Below the pieces are notes generated by a model. That model was not told where the DNA came from. It ran no database searches and saw nothing but the letters and a program-made list of their open reading frames with translations. Shown in pieces: positions 58,104 to 64,000 of a DNA stretch of 64,000 nucleotides. The first letter of the stretch is position 1; each line of letters opens with the position of its first letter. This DNA comes from Whitmania pigra. Its lineage: Eukaryota; Annelida; Clitellata; Hirudinida; Haemopidae. The DNA is taken from assembly GCA_021613335.1 (NCBI GenBank), contig JAJTWR010000323.1, positions 1-64,000 of the forward strand. Direction: 5' to 3'. The position numbers and the translations under genes were made by a program.

Positions 58104-59309
58104 CAGGGGTGGGCAAACTTTTTGACTCGAGGGCCGCAATGGGTTCATATATTGGACCCGGGGGCCGGACCAAGAGTAGATGGACGGTGTGTATGTGTGA
58201 ATTAATATAAATTAAATTTACATTTGTAACATTAAATGTTTAGATTAATTTAAGGTAGAAAAGCATAAAAAAAGTTATTTTACAAAACTTTTATGCAATC
58301 TTTAATAAAATAGTATCTTCAATTTTAGTGGGAACAGTGTTGTTGGTCTCCCTTTCATTAATGAATCAAAGTCAGGCGTTAGCTTTGTTGTAGCAATTCG
58401 CAGAATAGATCTGAGGTGTTGGTCAGTTAACTGGGATCTGTGACAGGATTTATTGATCTTCATGACGCTGAACGTCTGTTCACACATGTAGGTTGAGCCA
58501 AACAAGGCCAAAATCTTCTGTGCCATCCCCCGGAAATTTGGAAAACAGTCATCTTTAAGTGAGGCATAGAACTCTTTTAATGGAAGAGAGCGGAAATTCT
58601 CCTTTAAGATTGCATCAGATTGACGATCGATTAGTTCCAATTGCACTTCTTGTGGGGCTGTTTCTGGGTCTTGTGACAAGGAACAGGCCACCAGCTGAAG
58701 TGACTTTTCAATTTTTAAAAAAACTGAAAACCGACGGCAGAATTCTTCATGCAGGTCATTCAGTGATTTGCTATATTTATTCACATTTTGGATGGTCTTT
58801 TCCTGTGTGGCTAGTGTGGGAAAATGAGAAAAGATTTTCTTTGAAATTTGCCTAGAAAAAAAGGTCAACTTGGCTTTGAAGGCATTTACATTACTATACA
58901 TGTCGTGCACATACAGGTCTTTTCCCTGTAGCTTAACGTTAAGCTCATTCATATGAGAAAAAATGTAAACGGCAAACGCAAAGTCACACAGCCAATTCTT
59001 GTCGCTCAGCTCTGGAAAATCATCAGACTTCCCCTTTAACTCCAAAAATGTATCAATCACTTCTTTAAGATCCCACACTCGTTTAAAGACTTTGCCCAAA
59101 CTCAACCAGCGGACACGAGACTGATAAAGCAAGTGGTGGTCTGCGTCGGTTTCCTCCAGAAATGCAATGAACTGACGGTGCTGAAGTCCCTTTGCTCGTA
59201 TGCAGTTAACAAGCTTTATAACTGACTAAATTATCTAGTGCTCCGCGGGCCGACTTGAAACGGCCGCCGGGCCATATACGGCCCGCGGGCCGTAGTCTGC
59301 CCATCCCTG
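58104..59309 (-). mobile_element. Internally deleted hAT-superfamily DNA transposon
   Basis: 1206 bp bounded by imperfect terminal inverted repeats (CAGGGGTGGGCAAACT at the left, CAGGGATGGGCAGACT read inward from the right, 14 of 16 matching). It is flanked by an exact 8-bp target duplication cactagtc (58096-58103 and 59310-59317), the hAT hallmark. Palindromic GGCCCGCGGGCC sequence lies next to the right end. The interior holds only the 3' half of a transposase reading towards the left end, so the copy cannot move by itself. The exact duplication points to fairly recent insertion. Confidence 0.94.
58302..59225 (-). pseudogene. C-terminal fragment of hAT transposase (GTF2IRD2/ZBED-type)
   Basis: An open frame of about 308 codons with no start codon. 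The frame is stopped at about 59226-59228, next to the terminal repeat, so the BED zinc finger and N-terminal catalytic half are missing. Recognisable parts are CIRAKGLQHRQFIAFLEE, LLYQSRVRWLSLGKVFKRVW and the hAT dimerisation region FGSTYMCEQTFSVMKINKS followed by HLRSILRIATTKLTPDFDSL. These match the transposase type domesticated in vertebrate GTF2IRD2. The frame has no internal stop, again suggesting a young copy. The M at 59132 is internal and not a genuine start. Confidence 0.88.
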
Positions 59310-59423
59310 CACTAGTCCATACTCAGTCACCAATGGGCCGCCGATAACGATCACGTACGAACGTCAACATGACTCAAGTAAAGTTAACATCAAAGTATTC
59401 CAACCAACTGATGCTGCCCCACC

Positions 59424-59863
59424 ATCTCGAGAGTACTTTATTCCACCAAGGTATCTCGAGAGTACTTTATTCCACCAAGGTATCTCGAGAGTACTTTATT
59501 CCACCAAGGTATCTCGAGAGTACTTTATTCCACCAAGGTATCTCGAGAGTACTTTATTCCACCAAGGTATCTCGAGAGTACTTTATTCCACCAAGGTATC
59601 TCGAGAGTACTTTATTCCACCAAGGTATCTCGAGAGTACTTTATTCCACCAAGGTATCTCGAGAGTACTTTATTCCACCAAGGTATCTCGAGAGTACTTT
59701 ATTCCACCAAGGTATCTCGAGAGTACTTTATTCCACCAAGGTATCTCGAGAGTACTTTATTCCACCAAGGTATCTCGAGAGTACTTTATTCCACCAAGGT
59801 ATCTCGAGAGTACTTTATTCCACCAAGGTATCTCAAGAGTACTTTATTCCACCAAGGTATCTC
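59424..59863. repeat. 29-bp minisatellite, about 15 near-identical copies
   Basis: Unit ctcgagagtactttattcc plus accaaggtat, 29 bp, almost perfect; only the last copies vary (ctcaagag, ctccgg). It contains CTCGAG and AGTACT palindromes in each unit. Because 29 is not a multiple of three and the unit lacks stops on +, a 178-codon ORF (59369-59905) reads through it. I treat that as an artefact. Confidence 0.96.
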
Positions 59864-60385
59864 CGGCACGGTGCTAACAGTATTTTTCTGGTCTACAAAA
59901 GATGAATAACATCTTTCAACAGTAACACTAAATTAATGTTACCATAAACATTCAAAAAATCTGCACAAGTTTCAAAATTAATTATTTAATTATTGAATGA
60001 CAACTCCATTGAGGCATTGCAGAAGGTAATGTTTGAGAGAAACCACTAAAATGACTCAAATGACGCAAAAACAACTGACGACCAATCGATGTGATTTGAT
60101 GTCTTTTCAATAAAAAGATAAAAAGCAAAACGATCTAAAATTTCAAAAACAAGGAAATACAAAATGATAAAATGGCAAATTCATGGTCAATAAAAATTAT
60201 AACCAGTGGTCGAACAACAAATTTCTAAAGAATTTCTCAAAACTCTCGGTGAGCAGACACGCAGCATTCATCGACCGCACGTTCATACTTTCAGATGCAC
60301 CTTCGACGGCCCGAGTTGAATGCAATTTCCAAAGAGTTGACAATTGGTTAGTGGAAGTCAAAGTGGAGGAGTCACCCATAAGACT
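59864..60385. other. Intergenic, downstream of LZTR1
   Basis: Small overlapping ORFs on both strands at 60183-60389 have no homology I recognise. It should contain the LZTR1 3'UTR. Confidence 0.5.
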
Positions 60386-63300
60386 TTAGATTCCATCCTG
60401 TAAAACTTTAGATTCCATCTTTTCGGCGACGGAGCGTATTATTTCCAGAAGAAGGTTTTTGCTCAGCGTACCCATTTCTGGCTGCTTGGCAACCTAACAA
60501 CATGCTCTTCATCAATGAGCCTCATTGGTTAAAAAGGAAAGTACATTTGCAAACGAGAACACGACGAACGACAATTCATAGGCTTCAAGTTTAGTCAGAA
60601 AGGAATCGTTAGATCAGAAATTGCATTTAAACGTCTTATTTAGAGGCACAATCCATCATGTGCATAATTAATGGAATATGAATTATAAATAGCTAGTGAA
60701 TAATTAGTATTACATAAATAACTAATGTATTATAATTCAGAGGTTAAGAAAAAAAAAACCTTGGTAAAGTTGGTAACTATGATGTCCAAAGCTCGACCTT
60801 TCATCTCTAGGGCCTGTATGCGGTCGGCCGCCTCTAAGATCTGATACATCATCGAGAGCGTCAGTATTGCCGTCTCAATTGTCATCAAAATCATCATTAT
60901 TATCACCTGAATGACATTCATCTGGTTGACATTCATCTCAAGGTTGTACTTGCAATAAGCCTTTATTCGGAGATGGACAAATCGTAGTCAAGTCATGTCA
61001 TCAATAATATAGATAAGATATCATTTGCCTTATGCAATCTCTGAAAATAAATGAAGACTAACCTGGAGTCTGTTGTTGGTGAAAGAGTAAAAGTTGGAGT
61101 CAGAGAAAAGATAGAGCGAGTCTTCAGGAGGCATGAAGATCTCTCCATGATAAATGAACCTCATTAGGCTCATGAAGGCCTCATTAGTAGGAGCCAATTC
61201 CCCTAAAGCCAACTGAAGATGTGGAATATAAATTATTACTAATACGAAAGGCAATGCATTTTCACCAAAGAATATTATAAAATTTTCCTTAATTCTCACT
61301 TGAACAAGATCATTTGGAGGTGAAAATGATCTAAAGAGAGCTTCAAAGTAGGCTGTCCTTGCTGCCAGGATGGCTTTATGCCCTTTGAACTCTAACTCAC
61401 CTAGGCACAAGACAATGTCACTAAACATTTTCCCAGATTCTTTCAGAAACTTTTCCATATCTTGCTCCAACGTGTTGCCTAGCCAGATTAGGGTTGCGAT
61501 GAGTCGGGAACGGATGAATTAAATTTTAAACGAAGAAACAAGTTTTGAGATGAGACCGACATTTGTGAACATCGAAGACTTGCGACGTCATGTCCGCTTG
61601 ATGTCGCGACTGACACAACTGCCTGAGTCGAATGATTTCCACCATCAGGGGCTGATCTACCTTCTCAAAGTGCTCGCTCATAACAATATTGTTAAAAGAG
61701 GCATCTTTCACAATGAACCTGAGACAGTAATCCTAAAAAGCATTGTTATTTTATCACCATTTTTTAGTCCTTTCTCAGGTAACCAAGCACTGTCGTGGAA
61801 CCTTAATATAATCCAACTTTAGTGCAGCTGCACTTTGGAGGGCAATGAGGACATTTTCCATTTTTATGAAGTTTTGGAGAAACTGCAGGCAGAGGTGTTC
61901 TAGACGGATCAACTGAAACTGAAAGCAGCTGCCATTATCCACGTTTTCCAATGTCATTGGAAATATTACCATCATCAACCAATATTACTCATACATGACC
62001 CATAGCACTTCTACAAATCACCAAGACTAATAACTTGATAAGCCAGTTTGTAAAGATCCATCATAACCAGGATGACTGAATTACTGCTGGGGTCTTCACC
62101 TGAGATGAAAAATCATTGTACATACTTCTACTAATTATAATGGCTGACTATCATCATCGTCATCATCATCACAATCACCACCACCACTATCATCATCATT
62201 GTCATCAAAATAATCACTACCTCTAGCACTGGGCTGGACTTTGTCAGTGTAAATGTAAGAGAGGACCAGTCTGAATGACCTTGGATCAGCATCCGGAAGG
62301 TGCACCCTCAACAGGGACCTGGAACACTGACTGACAACTGACGGCTCATCGTTCAACGAAGGAATGGACTCCAAGGGTTCTTGGGGAATCTGAGGAGTCA
62401 GAACATTTCTTTAAATGTAAAATTGATAAAAATATCTATTTTAATATTGAGTAATGACATTCTTTGCTTCTAGGATGTGGTTTTTGAGAACTTCAGATCG
62501 AGCACAGATGATGGCTATGTGGGCCGGCACTTCCTCTTTGTTCTATAGGGTAAAATGTTTTAAAATTCACGATAAATAATTAATATTTACAAACAGACTA
62601 ACATTTCAAGTAGTTTATAAAACTGTCAAAAAAGTATATGTTTTTAGAGCAATATTTATGAGATGATATGGTTTAAAGTATTTTGATGGACGTTAAAGAG
62701 TTTATCAGCAAGGTAAAAGCCCACCTCTCCGACTAAAAATAGGACGTCGCAGAACTGTTCGCTGTTGAGAAGTCGCTCGTAATCATCCCTTAAAGTGCAT
62801 CGAGGAAGTGTGGAGAACTGTTTTAAATCGTAGCTGTTATCATTATTGTTACATTAATCATAGCTGTTATTATTATTATTATTACATTATTTGATCAAAG
62901 TATGACGTGAAAGCAAAAAAACCGTAGCATCATTACCACCATCAACATCACCTGGAATCTATGCATCTCTCCACTCCTGACATTGTAATCCACTGTCCCT
63001 CCAAAGATATACATGGCATCCTTTATAACTGCAGCAGCATGGAAAAGTCTCCCAGAAGGTACCTATGTTAATGAAGATGAAATAAAAAGAATAGTAAATC
63101 CCTAGAATATCCACAGCTGGTTATTACTTTCTCATGCTTTTTCAAACTTTAGTGAATCATGACTCAATTCAAAGATGAATCTAAAAATTTATTACCATTC
63201 ACAAAACGATCGAAATACCTCGCTATCCTCGGCGATTTCGATGTTCAGCCACATTTGTTCGTCGAGATCAAAACTGCAACGCAAGACGTGAACGACCAAA

Positions 63301-63855
63301 AAACTCCCAACACTACCACAGCCATCATCATCACCAACTCACCAATGGATCCCTTTAGGTAGAATATTACCAGAAGCTCCACCAAAGACATATAGGTGCC
63401 TGTCATGGGTGACCATGGCGTGACCGTATCGTTTGTCTGGGGGACGTCGAGAGGCCCTGACGACGTGGTCGGTAGACAGTCTGGTCCAACTGATGGATAC
63501 CAAAGAGAAACTTATCGTATTTAATAACAATTTAAATTCCAAACAATTTAAATGAAATTTAAAATTTAGCTGTTTGGTGCAACCAACATCTAACATCTTT
63601 TAAAACAATCAGAGATGAACAAATGAACCGAGCGCCCCCGATTCTAACGGTACCGCACAAATTCAGTAATTACTATTATCATGACCGTCGTCATCATTAA
63701 TTCAGTTGGTCTCACAATTTAGTGGAAAAGTCAAATTGGAAAAGATCGTTAGTGATTTGAGCACCACTCTGGCCTGAGAAGACGAACATCTTGTCCCTTG
63801 CAACAGCCAGTGCAAAATTGCAGCAAGTTGGTGGAATGGCACCTGATTGGTTGAC
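60386..63855 (-). CDS. LZTR1: Leucine-zipper-like transcription regulator 1 (3' part; gene continues past right edge)
   Basis: Fifteen exons seen: 63855-63716, 63489-63343, 63273-63219, 63062-62952, 62817-62725, 62542-62459, 62389-62221, 62099-62035, 61918-61802, 61732-61561, 61478-61300, 61212-61063, 60960-60907, 60840-60760, 60493-60386; 574 residues of about 840 in human. They cover the last kelch repeats ([57 protein letters not shown]), BTB1 with its BACK region ([22 protein letters not shown]), BTB2 ([40 protein letters not shown]) and the C-terminus ([30 protein letters not shown]). LZTR1 is the CUL3 adaptor that targets RIT1 and RAS GTPases. The linker between the kelch and BTB parts is much shorter than in human. 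A 66-nt intron (60906-60841) is in frame and free of stops. The N-terminal kelch blades are outside the window. Confidence 0.94.
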
Positions 63856-64000
63856 CTAGAATTTTTAAATGATTAAAAATAATGTGACTGATCATAACTT
63901 ATTCCATCGATTTGCTAATTGAAATTGAGATGATTCATTAAAATAATTGGAAAAATGCTACTGCAAGTTGAAGAATTCTTGACTAGATCTGGATTTTCAA
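63856..64000. other. LZTR1 intron at right edge
   Basis: No exon could be placed confidently in the last 145 bp; the preceding kelch exon is presumably beyond the window. Confidence 0.5.

Noticed and set aside
59369..59905. 178-residue ORF through the 29-bp array
   Set aside because: A stop-free unit whose length is not a multiple of three is open in every + frame; the peptide is only a by-product.

Overview
The window is nuclear DNA of an AT-rich, intron-bearing animal, and it starts at or beside a chromosome end. The first 3.56 kb is a tandem satellite with units of about 310 bp. It carries CCCTAA/CCTAA motifs in the orientation expected of a left telomere (telomere repeat TTAGGG). All the genes are split by mostly short GT-AG introns (about 60 to 500 bp) and encode clear animal orthologues. 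Gene spacing is about 6 kb. The compactness, AT bias and TTAGGG telomere would suit a tunicate or another small-genome invertebrate, but the species cannot be decided from the sequence. All gene models below were built by eye. In each one the exon phases sum to an intact frame, which is the main internal check.

Layout: TLCD4-like TLC-domain membrane protein (-, 4.8-6.9 kb); TACC coiled-coil centrosome protein (+, 7.2-11.4); RGS12/14/loco-type RGS protein (-, 11.6-16.7); DERA deoxyribose-phosphate aldolase (-, 17.3-19.3); FIBP (+, 20.4-24.9); an unrecognised 322-residue protein in 8 exons (-, 26.0-28.4); CTNNBL1 (+, 28.7-32.4); a SUEL-lectin single-pass membrane protein (-, 33.7-43.8); protein kinase A catalytic subunit (-, 47.8-56.5); and the C-terminal 574 residues of LZTR1 (-, 60.4-63.9), which runs off the right edge. 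Three gene pairs are divergent over short gaps (TLCD4/TACC 395 bp, DERA/FIBP 1.1 kb, unknown/CTNNBL1 384 bp). TACC and RGS converge with 216 bp between their stop codons. The genes do not form one pathway; this looks like ordinary housekeeping and signalling gene territory.

The right half (33-60 kb) is looser. Introns are larger and there are many micro- and minisatellites ((AAT)n, (ATC)n, (CCAT)n, and 15-, 29-, 38- and 44-bp units). There is also one well-delimited, internally deleted hAT transposon with an exact 8-bp target duplication (58104-59309). The most notable observations are the telomere-motif satellite, three GC-AG introns, the unrecognised gene with a telomere-like tract inside an exon, the modular SUEL membrane protein with all phase-1 introns and possible extra or nested exons, the non-myristoylated PKA N-terminus, and a microsatellite serving as a splice-site pyrimidine tract. 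I saw no CRISPR array, tRNA or rRNA.
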